A stretch of 64,000 bases of DNA, taken from positions 1 to 64,000 of the forward strand of contig JAIETF010000011.1 of assembly GCA_019745415.1 (NCBI GenBank), read 5' to 3'. Below are positions 52,006 to 61,724 of this stretch, piece by piece (position 1 is the first letter of the stretch; every line of letters starts with the position of its first letter). The DNA is from Candidatus Obscuribacterales bacterium. Lineage in GTDB: Bacteria; Cyanobacteriota; Vampirovibrionia; Obscuribacterales; Obscuribacteraceae. The notes beneath the pieces are model-generated. The model was not told where the DNA came from. It saw nothing but the letters and a program-made list of their open reading frames with translations, and did no database searches. The position numbers and the translations under genes were made by a program.

Positions 52006-53418
52006 AATGAGCAGCCCGACTCCTTACCACCGGTTCTTTCTTCTTTTGCCAATAGTATTTGGCTGTTCTGGCTAGGTTGGTTCCAGTGAGGTGCTAGGGT
52101 AATGACAAATATTGTAGGAGAGGTACGCCCAAGTGTCCAGTGATTAAAGATTGACCTACGGAGCGCCATATTGTTTGCCGAAAAGGCAATTGGTCAATTT
52201 TCCGGGTCTCAGCTTCGATGAGTCTTTATTTGAAGTAAGGAATGACGAGGAGTGCTGAAAGTCAGAAGAGCAAATGTTCTTGTCTGCATCTTGAACGAGA
52301 TAGAGTCATCGAGAGCAAATTTGAGTATCGTCCCCAATGATTTGTCCGAATGGACTGTTCACAGAGTGCTATCCGATCGGTTGCCAGGCTTTGCTTGATT
52401 TTGAGTGTTGGTAAATTCAGTTGGTGCAATAATCGAGAATGAGCTGGTTTGGAGTAATAGTTCATAGTCCAGCAGAGGATTCTAGCTATAGCCAATTTCG
52501 GTGTAGTGATTTTAGTTGGTTCCGTGAACGATGCCCTTTGTAAAGTGGGAGGTCTGCGCCGAGACTTGAACTCGACAAAGTGCGAATCGCATTCAGAGCT
52601 GATAGTGGTAGGTTCGTTTGACGGACTTGAATCAGATGGGCTGGCTCTTGATGCTCAAAGGTGTGCGAGGTTCTGGGGGGTTGAAGATTTAAAGGGGCCG
52701 CAGCTTGCTTAGCGATACATACCGATCAGATACGATTTGACTAAGGTCGCTAACAGTGGCTCTGCTACTGGAGAGCCGCTCGAATCGCTTGCTAAGGGCA
52801 CAGTTTTCATTCTATTCATCGAGACCATTCAGCCTAAGAAGGGACTGTTTGAAACTTTGAACGGTGCAGATGGATGGATTGAGTATCGCGAGGACAACTA
52901 CGACAAGATTATGGGGGTAATTTCGCCTTTTGGGGAAAAGGGAAAGATCCAGTTATTCCAGGAGCGAGTGATAAACAAGTAGGCAGTGGTGCTTCAAAAT
53001 AGGTGACATTGTTTTTTTTACAAATTTGCATCGAACTAATGGCCTCTTGTGTCGAAAATTGCGAAGTAGCAGCCTAAGACTTGGAAGAGTAATATCAGTC
53101 AGTAAAATGGCTAACAATTGGGGCGGTTGGATTTTCAATTATTGCTAAGTGGTCTGCTAGAGCCAGTTCCATAGCTTCGGTGAACGATTTGGCTAAAAGA
53201 ATTGGGCTTTCGCTTCTTTCTGAGTACCTTAATACAGGCGGATTCGCATTTCCATCTGATGTTTCGAAGTAGAAAAACTGATAGCCGTATCTTTCTACAA
53301 ATCATTTGGGCAGTGCGAAGCAATTTTCCAACCCTTGCCATTTTATTCGCAAATTCGCACGGCGGTGAATTTGTAAGCTTTCATCAGCCATCTGCGACCA
53401 GCCATCAGCCATCAGCTG
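52006..53418. other. 1.4-kb gene-poor region with possible gene remnants
   Basis: No gene meets the standard. Two plus-strand frames, 52506-52712 and 52737-52982, share one reading frame and are separated by a single in-frame stop plus about 24 bp. The second (FILFIETIQPKKGLFETL, IEYREDNYDKIMG) looks protein-like, so they could be the remains of one disrupted gene of about 160 codons. Small direct repeats of CCATCAG occur at about 53390-53415 just beyond the protease stop. Confidence 0.45.
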
Positions 53419-54678
53419 TCAGTGAAAGAAGCGCAGCAGTTTGTTTTCGCGGTCTACTTTGTATTTCCAGCCTTCCATCAAATCTTGTCCGAGAGCGCAA
53501 GCGCCGCTGCCGCCTATCAATATGGGGAAGTTGTCTCGGTACATGCCTCCGATTCGGATATTCACATAGGCTCTCTTCATGGTTAAGTCGCCTCCTACCC
53601 CTGACATATGAACGACTTCGCCGGTGGGGACCGCTCCGAATCGGGCGGCGGAGAATGCGTCGAAAATGGTATTGGAGGCGCCTGTGTCGATGAAGGCTTT
53701 CGCGTATTGACTGTTGACTGTAAATACGATGAACTCTTTGCCGGCGATTATCTCAATCGGGATATCGTAAAGGGGATTCAGTTTCTCTTGTTTTGCGGCC
53801 AGCTTTTTCTTTAAATCTACCCGACCACCCTTGTCGTCGATTTCGTATTGATAGCCCTTTATAAAGTCCTGTCCGATTAAATTGGTGCTCAGGGAGTTGC
53901 TGCTCTCGGGCATCTTGATATTGATGGTGCGGGTGAGAGTGCCGAGCTTAATTTGAGCCGGCATTACTTCGGTGGAAACTTCCACACCCGCCCATCCGCG
54001 GGTGCCCTTGCCCGCCTTTGCTCTGTTTAAGTCTAGCCCGGCTTCCTTCAGTTGGTCTTTATAGAAAAGTGCACTGGCCCCGGTGTCAAAGATAGCCTTG
54101 ACCGGATGCCCGTTCACCATTAAGTCCACTTCCATGTGTCCCTGCTGACTTTTCTTGAAGTAAAAATGCGCGGAGTCTGGCAAACCGGCTAACTCTTGGT
54201 CTAGAGCGGCATCATCTGCGGAAGCTGTTGGTTTTGAATCAGCAGGTTTTTCATTGTTGGCTTGGGTGTTGGAAGGCTGTCTTTCGCCTTGCGCTGAAAC
54301 TGTCGCGGCGGCAAGAGCTTTGGGCGGCACAAAACTTGGGTCGATGGCTTTGAGCGCTGCTGCTGCTCTTCTTCCAGGCTCGGTCAGAGGAAAAGAGTTG
54401 GCAGTTGTTTTGTAGCGACTTTTTGCCATAGACCAATTCTTTAGATGATGGTAGCAAAGCGCATCGTAATACCACAGCAGGGGATCATTCTGAGTCTTCT
54501 GCAGGGCTGCTTCAAAATGCCTGGCGGCTTCGGTAAAGTCGTTTTTATTGTAGGCTTGCAGTCCTAGTTTGTAGCTGTCATCTGCTCCCAGAGCCGCACT
54601 GCCGAAGCCAAGAGTGAGAGCAATGATGCTTGATTTCAAGGTTCGAGCTAAGATATTTGATTTCAGAATTTGATTCAA
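53419..54678 (-). CDS. Exported TPR protein with two tandem retropepsin domains
   Basis: This 419-residue protein has a signal peptide (SSIIALTLGFGSAALGA), one or two TPR units (about 35-100), a low-complexity linker, and two consecutive retropepsin-like aspartic protease domains. Each has FDTGAS or IDTGAS (198-202 and 331-335), a following strand, a conserved V-x-M-S-G or G-x-A-G turn and a terminal GQDFIKGYQYEID or GQDLMEGWKYKVD segment. Retropepsins work as dimers, so two linked domains can form one active site within the molecule. The start codon is a TTG. The substrate is unknown. Confidence 0.85.
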   Translation of the reverse strand: MNQILKSNILARTLKSSIIALTLGFGSAALGADDSYKLGLQAYNKNDFTEAARHFEAALQKTQNDPLLWYYDALCYHHLKNWSMAKSRYKTTANSFPLTEPGRRAAAALKAIDPSFVPPKALAAATVSAQGERQPSNTQANNEKPADSKPTASADDAALDQELAGLPDSAHFYFKKSQQGHMEVDLMVNGHPVKAIFDTGASALFYKDQLKEAGLDLNRAKAGKGTRGWAGVEVSTEVMPAQIKLGTLTRTINIKMPESSNSLSTNLIGQDFIKGYQYEIDDKGGRVDLKKKLAAKQEKLNPLYDIPIEIIAGKEFIVFTVNSQYAKAFIDTGASNTIFDAFSAARFGAVPTGEVVHMSGVGGDLTMKRAYVNIRIGGMYRDNFPILIGGSGACALGQDLMEGWKYKVDRENKLLRFFH

Positions 54679-55018
54679 TCGCTCGCCCTTTGCCGAGTTT
54701 AGAATAGTATTTTTCAGTGTATGTTAGCGAGTATCTTTTGCACACTGGTGTGCCGGTGCTGGCTGTATTTTACATCACTTGCGTCAGAACGTTCAGGGCT
54801 TCTAGAGGGTTGCCTTGGCGCTGCTAGCAGTCGCCCTGAGGCAAATTGCCGTGGTAGGCTATTGTGGAAAACCAGGCGCAGCGAAAGCTATGGCAATCGA
54901 TGTGGTTAGGTCTTGGCTCCGTCCAGAAATTGATAAACTCAAGCGATTATTCGTAACGGTCTTTCGCTATTTATTGACCGTTTGCTCATTGTAGGACAGT
55001 AATTAGCGAGGTGAATTT
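54679..55018. other. Intergenic region, no gene seen
   Basis: About 340 bp between divergent genes. It should hold the promoters of the retropepsin gene (minus) and the gene at 55019 (plus). I see no reliable gene or repeat. Confidence 0.5.
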
Positions 55019-55738
55019 ATGGGATTCAAAGCTGCGACGGTCTTTGTCACAACCAGGGAGCCTGAATATTTTTCGACCAATCCCACGCATCTGCCCGAAA
55101 AAGCTGAGGCGCTAATTGAGCAGCTTGGCCTCGGTCCGGCGGTGGTGGCTAAGGATGAACTGTTGCCATACAGTGATTGCATGTATCCGCCTGTGGATCA
55201 ATTTGGCTTAGGGGCTTACGAGCATGGCTTTATTTTGGAAGACCAACGTCTCTACGAATTTTCTGAACCAGGCAATGCGCTACATAAAGCCATATTGGAT
55301 GGCTATCCGACGGCAAATATTCTAGCCATTGTGTTGCACAGTTATGTCAATCTTTATGGTTATGACATTTACGAAAGAGGCAAGCGGATAAGATTTCTCG
55401 CCGGCTCAGCCAATGATGGAGTTATTCATGATTTCGGGGAGCTGCAGCCCGAAGAAAAGCCAATCTTCGCTCAATCGAGTATCGTTGACGGCGAGAGAAT
55501 TTTCAAGCTGGACGTTAACGGTTCGCTGGAAGAATTTGATATGTCTTGCACTGGTGAAAGTCTGGTGTTTGCCGTAGCGAAGCGATATCTTGGCTACGAT
55601 ATTGATCAGTTTCCAGATGATGGTGAGCTACAAATGCAGCTATTCAGTAGGGCTGGCGCTAAAACCCGTGGTGAGTCCAAGCAAGCTAAAAGTCAGGCTA
55701 ATCCTCTTGCTAAAATTATGAAATTTTTCGGTCGCTAG
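55019..55738 (+). CDS. Hypothetical protein
   Basis: This 239-residue protein begins MGFKAATVFVTTREP, and a GESLVFAVAKRYLGYDID segment lies near 190-205. This layout recalls uncharacterised proteins grouped as DUF6928, but I cannot confirm it. There is no signal peptide. It has a good SD (GAGGTG) before the ATG and a basic tail. It is isolated, like the other genes around it. Confidence 0.7.
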   Translation: MGFKAATVFVTTREPEYFSTNPTHLPEKAEALIEQLGLGPAVVAKDELLPYSDCMYPPVDQFGLGAYEHGFILEDQRLYEFSEPGNALHKAILDGYPTANILAIVLHSYVNLYGYDIYERGKRIRFLAGSANDGVIHDFGELQPEEKPIFAQSSIVDGERIFKLDVNGSLEEFDMSCTGESLVFAVAKRYLGYDIDQFPDDGELQMQLFSRAGAKTRGESKQAKSQANPLAKIMKFFGR

Positions 55739-56354
55739 CTTAAATCAGACGCTCACCAGTCGTTGATTTTGTCGGTGCCGATTAGCTTGTCGCCCTTGAC
55801 CCGATATTTGACCGGCCCCAAGTCAAATAGGCTAACTTTAAGAGGAAGTCAAACTTCACTTCAGATACTCCCTGTCTGATTGACCAAGTTTACCTCAGGT
55901 GGGGCAGCGCTGCGAGACTTTAAGGGCATCTAGTTTTGATGAAGAAGTCGATGATTCGCTCGCTAGCGGAAGGGTTGCAGAAGATTTCGCGGTGGTGTCC
56001 TTGGAAGTTTTTAGTTCTGCCAGAAACGGTCCCTGCGAAAATTCAAATCCCCGTTACTCCTAGATTTACTCCGAAGTCTATTCCTGCGATAACACTGTCT
56101 CCTCTGCCGCGAGCGACTCAAATCAGACCATGGAAGAAGTAAGGTCGGGTGATCTGTTGAAGTTGAATCCACTTGCTAAAGGTGAAGACTCAACGACTGA
56201 ATTGGGTATAGAACGCTAAAGGTGAAGACTCAGCGACTGAATTGGGTATAGAACGCAAGAGGAATTTGACAATGAGTACCGATCAGTGAAAGCAGTTTCG
56301 CAGTCTTCTGTCAGTCTACTAGAGTTGGAATAGGTCAAAGTAAAGGCAAAATCC
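55739..56354. other. Gene-poor interval with a 40-bp tandem duplication
   Basis: No supported gene. A plus-strand frame at 55936-56142 (68 codons, Pro/Arg-rich) has no SD and no family-like pattern. The duplication at 56175-56254 is the only clear feature. Confidence 0.55.
56175..56254. repeat. 40-bp tandem duplication
   Basis: Two units at 56175-56214 and 56215-56254 are identical except for one base (CAACGACTG versus CAGCGACTG). The near-identity suggests a recent event. Confidence 0.9.
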
Positions 56355-57017
56355 ATGACATATTTTCTTCCACACCTGGAACCTGTTACCAAAGAGTTTA
56401 CGTTCGTTCGTGCGAAACCAACGGATATTGCTCATGGTTTCAGTCAATTTGCGAGTCAGACAAGGGGCACAAGTGTGTGGAGAACGACTCATTTTAAGGC
56501 TGCAAATTTGGAGTCTGCCGTATCGAGACTTGATCGTTCTCGGCGTTCGCAAGCTGAGTATTTGCTAGTGCCTACAGATTCCGAATGGACTGCATTATTT
56601 GAACTTCACTGTGGATGGAACGGGGGAGATATAAACACCACCCCGGCACGCATTTCGTATTTTACGCCGGCTGATGCAATTGGTCTAATTATGGCGAGAG
56701 ATACGGAGCGTGCTCATCGAAGTGATCCTACAATTGAACTTCAATATGGTTCTATTCGATTTGACTTTGTGCGTAACGGTGAAGTGATTCGGCACGTGCA
56801 GGCTATGAATTCAGCTTCAGGAGGGGGTTGGGAATTTCACACATTCGGCGAACCACTTCCAAAGGAAAATCTTAGCAATTTTTCAAATAGAGAAATTGCG
56901 GATAGATTCACCTTCGACAATCTTGTTGAGCTGCTTAGCAGCCAATTTGGAATTCAGCTCTTGGATGAATCGTTCTACAAGCCGCAACTAGGTTGCATCC
57001 TACTAATCCATGTTTAG
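56355..57017 (+). CDS. Hypothetical protein
   Basis: This 220-residue protein is not recognised. It shows alternating strands and helices: TKEFTFVRAKPTDIAHGFSQF, YLLVPTDSEWTALFELHCGWNG, SIRFDFVRNGEVIRHV and FTFDNLVELLSSQFGI. The layout of small beta/alpha domains resembles immunity-type or cell-surface orphan proteins, which is only a pattern. The SD AAAGG is reasonably placed before the ATG. Confidence 0.65.
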   Translation: MTYFLPHLEPVTKEFTFVRAKPTDIAHGFSQFASQTRGTSVWRTTHFKAANLESAVSRLDRSRRSQAEYLLVPTDSEWTALFELHCGWNGGDINTTPARISYFTPADAIGLIMARDTERAHRSDPTIELQYGSIRFDFVRNGEVIRHVQAMNSASGGGWEFHTFGEPLPKENLSNFSNREIADRFTFDNLVELLSSQFGIQLLDESFYKPQLGCILLIHV

Positions 57018-57047
57018 CCTAGGAACGACCTGTCCCATAGGCGAGAT

Positions 57048-57545
57048 TTACTTTGGAATGGCTAGACCGTCAATGACCTGGGCATTAGGCAGTTTCAAAT
57101 ACTCATTAGGGCGCAGCAAAACCTTAGTCGAGCGATTGCCACCACCAGCGATGACTTGAGGCTGGCTCATGACGGCAGAGTCGATGTATAGTGGTATTTG
57201 CTGTAGCCCAAATGGTGTGACGCCACCAATCAGCATTCCAGTTAGTTCGCGCGTCTGCTCTGGGGTCGCGAAGGAAACCTTCTTGCCGTCCATTATCTGC
57301 CTGACTTTTTTATTGACGTCTAACTTGGTTGTTGCCAGCACGATGCAGCATGCAAACTGGACTGGCTCGGCTTTCGTTGCAACGATAATGGCATTGGCTG
57401 CGTGCTGCAGCTGATAGCCGTAGTGCTCGCAGAATACTGCGGTGTCGGCTAGGTCTGGTTCGCAGTGCAATACTTCATGCTCGATGCCATACTTTTGAAG
57501 GCATTCGGCGACAGAATTATCGAGTTCGGTTATTTGATTAGTCAT
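57048..57545 (-). CDS. YbaK/EbsC-family aminoacyl-tRNA deacylase
   Basis: This 165-residue protein has the YbaK/ProX-type fold: an AD-AVFCEHYGY segment, IIVATKAEPVQFACCIVLATTKLDVNKKVR (core TTKLDVNKKVR; the usual site has a K at the KLD/N position), LTGMLIGGVTPFGL with the GG-VxPxG loop, and IYIDSAVMS plus VIAGGGNRSTKVLL, the conserved G-G-G. It hydrolyses mischarged aminoacyl-tRNA such as Cys- or Ala-tRNA(Pro). It starts 5 bp behind the MarR-GNAT gene and is co-transcribed. Confidence 0.9.
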   Translation of the reverse strand: MTNQITELDNSVAECLQKYGIEHEVLHCEPDLADTAVFCEHYGYQLQHAANAIIVATKAEPVQFACCIVLATTKLDVNKKVRQIMDGKKVSFATPEQTRELTGMLIGGVTPFGLQQIPLYIDSAVMSQPQVIAGGGNRSTKVLLRPNEYLKLPNAQVIDGLAIPK

Positions 57546-57550
57546 TGCTA

Positions 57551-58513
57551 TTACTTCACCGCGGCGGCAAGATCGAGGCGCATAAAGGTATCTGCGCGAT
57601 CGTACTCTGTTTCATGGTCTAGTTTGTCGACTTGAACAAAGCCGAGTTTCTTGTAGAGTGCAATCGCCGCCTTCAGGGACGAGTTCGTTTCCAGCGTAAC
57701 CAGGCTGGCTTTGCAGCGCTTTGCATAGTCTATGCATGCTGTGACGAGGTCTCGCCCAATACCGCGACCTTGATATGCCTCATCTACGCCCATCTTGGCC
57801 AGTTCAAACACGCCATTGCCCATGTTGAGAATTGCGCATGTTCCTACAACTTTTCCGTCGATTTTGGCAAAGAAGATTGCGCCGCCTACGTTGAGGATGG
57901 CATCGGTGTTTTCTAGTATACGAAGGTCGGCTTCTTCCATTTTGAAGAACTTTTCGATCCATGCTCTATTCAAGCGAACGAAGTCGGCTTTGTACTCCGG
58001 TGCAAACGGAAGTATCTCGGCTCTGGGCTCCTTGTTTGCGGCTTTTAGTTCTACCATTCTTTGCCTCACAGATTTTGTTGAATAACTTTCCTCTATCGAC
58101 TCAATCTCCTGCAGGAATTTTCCGCCGGCTTCCTCAATGAGGTGATCGACAGCGGCGCGTATATCTTGCCAGATTGGTTCAAGATCTTCTCCTAGTCGTT
58201 TGCCTTTTGCTGTCAAGGAAATCAAACGTTTGCGACCATCGCGCTTATCAGCTGCCGACGCCACCAACCGTTTCTTCTCGAGTTCCTTGACCGTCAAATT
58301 GACGGCTGGATGAGTAATTCCAAGTTGGGAGGCAATCTCGGTAACTGATAGCGTCCCCTCCACCATCAATAGATGAAAAATCGGAAACCACTTCGACTCG
58401 AAATCGATATCATGCATTTCATAGATTTCTTGAACATCCTGAAAGAATCTTTCGGAGAGTCGCTTCAGGCGACTGCTCATTGCCAGACTGCCAAGAGTTC
58501 GAATATGGTCCAT
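57551..58513 (-). CDS. MarR-GNAT fusion regulator/acetyltransferase
   Basis: This 320-residue protein joins an N-terminal MarR winged helix (about 30-145: SVTEIASQLGITHPAVNLTVKELEKKRLV, core GITHPAVNLTVKELE, and wing AADKRDGRKRLISLT) to a C-terminal GNAT domain (about 165-310: acetyl-CoA loop YQGRGIGRDLVTACI). This bifunctional family occurs in many bacteria. The acetylated substrate is unknown. The ATG has a strong SD (GAGAGGGG). Confidence 0.93.
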   Translation of the reverse strand: MDHIRTLGSLAMSSRLKRLSERFFQDVQEIYEMHDIDFESKWFPIFHLLMVEGTLSVTEIASQLGITHPAVNLTVKELEKKRLVASAADKRDGRKRLISLTAKGKRLGEDLEPIWQDIRAAVDHLIEEAGGKFLQEIESIEESYSTKSVRQRMVELKAANKEPRAEILPFAPEYKADFVRLNRAWIEKFFKMEEADLRILENTDAILNVGGAIFFAKIDGKVVGTCAILNMGNGVFELAKMGVDEAYQGRGIGRDLVTACIDYAKRCKASLVTLETNSSLKAAIALYKKLGFVQVDKLDHETEYDRADTFMRLDLAAAVK

Positions 58514-59580
58514 GGTACCGCCCCTCTCAGGTTTGGAAAGGAATTACGCAAGTGCTTACATATTCTAATCGAATCGCCTTCTCTGTCAAGGGTTGAAAGA
58601 TTACAAACCATTCACGCTTACTAATATGGTGCTTCTTGGTTTGGTTTGGCGACGCGTTGCTGGTGCGCGGCGACAATTAGAATTGCGGGGGCAGATTAAC
58701 CCAACAAAGATTGCGAGCCTTGCAAGCATTTATACGTGGAAAATTGCTGCCCGCAGATCTAAAGTTGACGAGTCACGCTAGTGTGCTCTGTTTTACTTGC
58801 GCTGCGGTCTTACCCGGAGTGCGCTTGGAGCGCTAGCGATATTCTTAGCTATGTGTCAATTGACGATTTGGATTACCCTAGCTCCCAGTCCCACTGTTTC
58901 GGCCGCTTCTGACTATTTTTATGGATTCCTTTTCGCTGTTGCTTTTCTGGGAGTATTCAAGTTGATGAGATGTTTTAGTCAGATCGCTGGATTGAACTGT
59001 CTTGTTTGGGTGTTGATTTTTTTCAAGTTTACCGTAGTACGCCAAGGAAGAGATAAGAGCTTTAGCCGGTCGTGAGAGTGAGAGACCGTCTGTATAACCT
59101 ATCCCGAGTTTGGTAGGCAATGCGAAATCACAAGGCGACCCTGACCCCTATAATGAGACTGCTGGCCTCTATTGGAGGTGCCATAATTGGGTTACGTTGA
59201 GGTTTTGCGAGCAATGAGACGCAAGCGATTTGCGTTACCGATTCTGCTTCTCTTGAACGCCCTTGGTCTGGCGGTCGGCAGTTTGATGTCTCTAGGCGTT
59301 TGCCCAAGAGACCACTCTAGCAGCTTTTCAGATTGCCGATGGGCATTGCCGCAGTCTTGGCATTATTCGCATGGCTGGGCACCCACTAATCCCGATAGAA
59401 TATATGGTGCTCAGCAGTTTTGGCTGTGCCAAAGGTGTTGGCTTTGCTGGACAAACCCCTTTGATGTCGAAGTGTTCAATGCTCAAGGCGGTGGCCTCGC
59501 GAGCACTCGTCGTCAATGTGGCTCGCAGCGGTACTTATATAATCTCCGAGAAGCATATAGGGTGTGAGGTGGCAATAAGG
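58514..59580. other. 1-kb gene-poor region with membrane-protein remnants
   Basis: No gene is well supported. A plus-strand frame at 58797-59075 (92 codons, TTG start) has two hydrophobic stretches. A second at 59187-59567 starts MGYVEVLRAMRRKRF and has a membrane span (LPILLLLNALGLAVGSLM), but its second half is rich in Trp/Cys/Gln and unlike a membrane protein, while frame +1 from about 59305 stays open through to the 59581 gene. This suggests a frameshifted or decaying membrane gene. Confidence 0.4.
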
Positions 59581-60009
59581 ATGTTTAGACTCTCTCTACT
59601 GCGGTTGTTCGGCATAATTGTTGCCTTAGGACTGGGATTGTTCCTCATGCTTGCATTGCAGCTTAACTATGGTACTCATCTTTTCTTCTTGAAGCCGGAA
59701 AAATTCGAGGCTTCAACCTGGTTACTTTTGAGGAAGGAGCATTCCCCCAGATTAGAGTGCATGGCAAAGGATCTCGTGAGTTCACAAGAACTCTCCGGGA
59801 TGACTTTCAATGCTGTTGTTCAAAAGTTGGGAAGTCCGGATTCAACTCTCTATGTTGATCAATTTGAAAATGGGGTTCCGAACCCCGACCCGAAAGAAAT
59901 ATACTCTCTTGCTTATTACCTCCAGAGTCCGTATAGGCAACTGATTATTTGGTTTACCCCTTCAGGCGTTGCATCTAAAACAATCATGGTCTCTACATCA
60001 GGGCTCTAG
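59581..60009 (+). CDS. Membrane-anchored protein, possible SmpA/OmlA-like (BamE) fold
   Basis: This 142-residue protein has a single N-terminal membrane span (LLRLFGIIVALGLGLFLMLAL). The C-terminal part SGMTFNAVVQKLGSPDSTLY plus LIIWFTPSGVASKTIMV resembles the short G-x-x-x-x-V-x-x-x-L-G-x-P-D pattern of SmpA/OmlA-like domains. The ATG at 59581 has GAGGTGG about 8 nt upstream, which decides this start over the longer frame from 59371. It is probably inner-membrane or periplasmic. Confidence 0.6.
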   Translation: MFRLSLLRLFGIIVALGLGLFLMLALQLNYGTHLFFLKPEKFEASTWLLLRKEHSPRLECMAKDLVSSQELSGMTFNAVVQKLGSPDSTLYVDQFENGVPNPDPKEIYSLAYYLQSPYRQLIIWFTPSGVASKTIMVSTSGL

Positions 60010-60085
60010 TTTGGCCGAGCCTACCTGGCTTTCAGGCTTAAGTAAGGTATGCAATCAAACTTGTCTGATATTAGAGTAACTGTTT

Positions 60086-60112
60086 CATCTACAGCCTGAA
60101 CAGCTGTAGATG
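60086..60112. repeat. 10-bp perfect inverted repeat
   Basis: CATCTACAGC (60086-60095) pairs with GCTGTAGATG (60103-60112) across 7 nt. There is no T-run. It lies just after the membrane-anchored gene and before the terminator at 60122. Confidence 0.75.
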
Positions 60113-60121
60113 CCTACCTGC

Positions 60122-60165
60122 AGAGAGTCTCGGAGATTGAATTTTCCAGGCTCTCTCCCTTTTTC
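60122..60165 (+). terminator. Intrinsic terminator candidate
   Basis: AGAGAGTCT (60122-60130) pairs with AGGCTCTCT (60148-60156) with one G-U pair, followed by CCCTTTTTC. It would end the transcript of the 59581 gene. Confidence 0.6.
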
Positions 60166-60232
60166 TCGCAAAGCAAATGCGAAATTGAATCTTCTATCTA
60201 TGTGATACCATCTCTTTTTCTTAAGCTCAGAG

Positions 60233-60880
60233 GTGTCAGTTTTGGGATTGAGTGTTTGCGTAGGAGTTTTGCCATACCTTTTGGAGCATGAACCAGAAAT
60301 GGCAGCTGATTTCAGTAATGAGCTTGAAATAATTAACCACTACTTGGTCTCATGTTCTCTGCCATCGCACATAGAACCAACTGAGCCAGTTCCAGGTTCG
60401 TCTAGAGCCGTATATACTCAGTTCCCATACAGCTTCTTGCATCACTTGAGAAGAGTATATGCGCATGTGAGAACTGATTCCACATGGATCGCCACTCCAG
60501 TCAATGATTCTGAAGATCCTACTCAGGATCCTTTAGTTGTGGACTTGTCGTTAGAATTCGATAGTCATCTTTTAGTTCACTCTGATTGTGAAGGATATTA
60601 TTTGCCGATTGAATTTCCGGAGCCTCTTTTCGTTGGAGACGAGTTGACAGGCGGTGGCATGGTCGGCTCAAGTTTTGGTTTGATGTCTGAGCTCGTGCAG
60701 GTGTCCGGTTCACTTGGGGTAGTGTTGGATTCAAGTATTCTCTCTAACGAAGAAGCTTCAAGACTACAAAAAAGCATAGACTCACAAGAGCCTCTGTACA
60801 TTGAGCTCATGGTCTGGTTCTGTTTATACGAAGCAGCTCGTCTTAGTCTTCAGTACCGAACGGCAATAGTTTACAATTAG
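60233..60880 (+). CDS. Conserved hypothetical protein
   Basis: This 215-residue protein begins MSVLGLSVCVGVLPYLL and contains FPYSFLHHLRRVYAHV, LDSH-like DSHLLVHSDCEGYYLPIEFPEPLF and the ending YEAARLSLQYRTAIVY. I recognise this pattern from an uncharacterised protein family found in actinobacteria, planctomycetes and others. There is no known function; a His and Cys (HSDCEGYY) might form a metal or catalytic site. It starts at a GTG next to GAGG; a TTG at 60242 is an alternative. It is not obviously linked to its neighbours. Confidence 0.8.
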   Translation: MSVLGLSVCVGVLPYLLEHEPEMAADFSNELEIINHYLVSCSLPSHIEPTEPVPGSSRAVYTQFPYSFLHHLRRVYAHVRTDSTWIATPVNDSEDPTQDPLVVDLSLEFDSHLLVHSDCEGYYLPIEFPEPLFVGDELTGGGMVGSSFGLMSELVQVSGSLGVVLDSSILSNEEASRLQKSIDSQEPLYIELMVWFCLYEAARLSLQYRTAIVYN

Positions 60881-61061
60881 ACGTCTGAGATAACGATTTG
60901 AACATCATCTGCGCAAGTGGTTTTGAACTTCTGCTAGATTGGCTGGGTAAGCAGCCATTGGTAGCAACAGAGTTCTCGAAACTAATGCCAGAGCGAGTGT
61001 CGTTCTTATGTCTTGTCATTTTCATGCAGTCAGTAGTTTGAGGTTATGGGGTTAAGGACCT

Positions 61062-61724
61062 ATGCAGAGACGAATGTATCAGGTTTGGTTGTACGTTCTA
61101 CCAATGAACGAACCAGCACCGTTTACCTGGGAACTCTGGAAGACTGTTTATGATTTACTCAAAGACTTCTGCCATAGTGCAAGAGGAAAATCTCAGTTTA
61201 GAGCGATACAGTCAATCCCAAAAAATAAGACGTACGGACCGGATTATTTACTTTGGAATCTCAAAAATCTAGAGAAGGTTGCTCACTACTCACGCATTAC
61301 AGAGCCAGTCTCGGAACAACTTAAACTCTGCAACTTTGAACTGTCTTGCCCCTCGGAGAAGGTATGCCTAACGGATAGGCACAAGCCTGACATGCTACTT
61401 CAGCTTGACTCGCTAAGCTGCTCGAGTGAAGATGGGTGCTATATCCTTCAATTCATCGTAGCGCATGACAAACCAGACTTTCAATCTGCAATCCAGATAT
61501 CGCAAGACCTGGCTAGACTCTTCAGACCAGTTGCTATTGCAGAAATCGTATCACCGTGGGTGCTAGTCAAACTGCCTGAAGAGAGCACATCTAGAAAGAT
61601 TTCGATAGTTAGATACTTCTTCAGACCGGGCTGGGACTGGCAAACTAAGCCTTGCCAAGACATGTTGAATTTGGAAGGAACCAACGCTAACCTGAAATCT
61701 TTTGTTGTACCCCAAAATGAATAG
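61062..61724 (+). CDS. Hypothetical protein
   Basis: This 220-residue protein is not recognised. It has an LCNFELSCPSEKVCL cysteine cluster near 105-120 and a predicted C-terminal alpha/beta segment (YILQFIVAHDKPDFQSAIQISQDLARLF, core QFIVAHDKPDF). AAGGA sits 5-7 nt before the ATG. There is no signal peptide. It belongs to the scattered genes of unknown function on this side of the window. Confidence 0.65.
   Translation: MQRRMYQVWLYVLPMNEPAPFTWELWKTVYDLLKDFCHSARGKSQFRAIQSIPKNKTYGPDYLLWNLKNLEKVAHYSRITEPVSEQLKLCNFELSCPSEKVCLTDRHKPDMLLQLDSLSCSSEDGCYILQFIVAHDKPDFQSAIQISQDLARLFRPVAIAEIVSPWVLVKLPEESTSRKISIVRYFFRPGWDWQTKPCQDMLNLEGTNANLKSFVVPQNE

Noticed and set aside
55936..56142. 68-codon plus-strand frame
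   Set aside because: Pro/Arg-rich with no SD and no recognisable fold.
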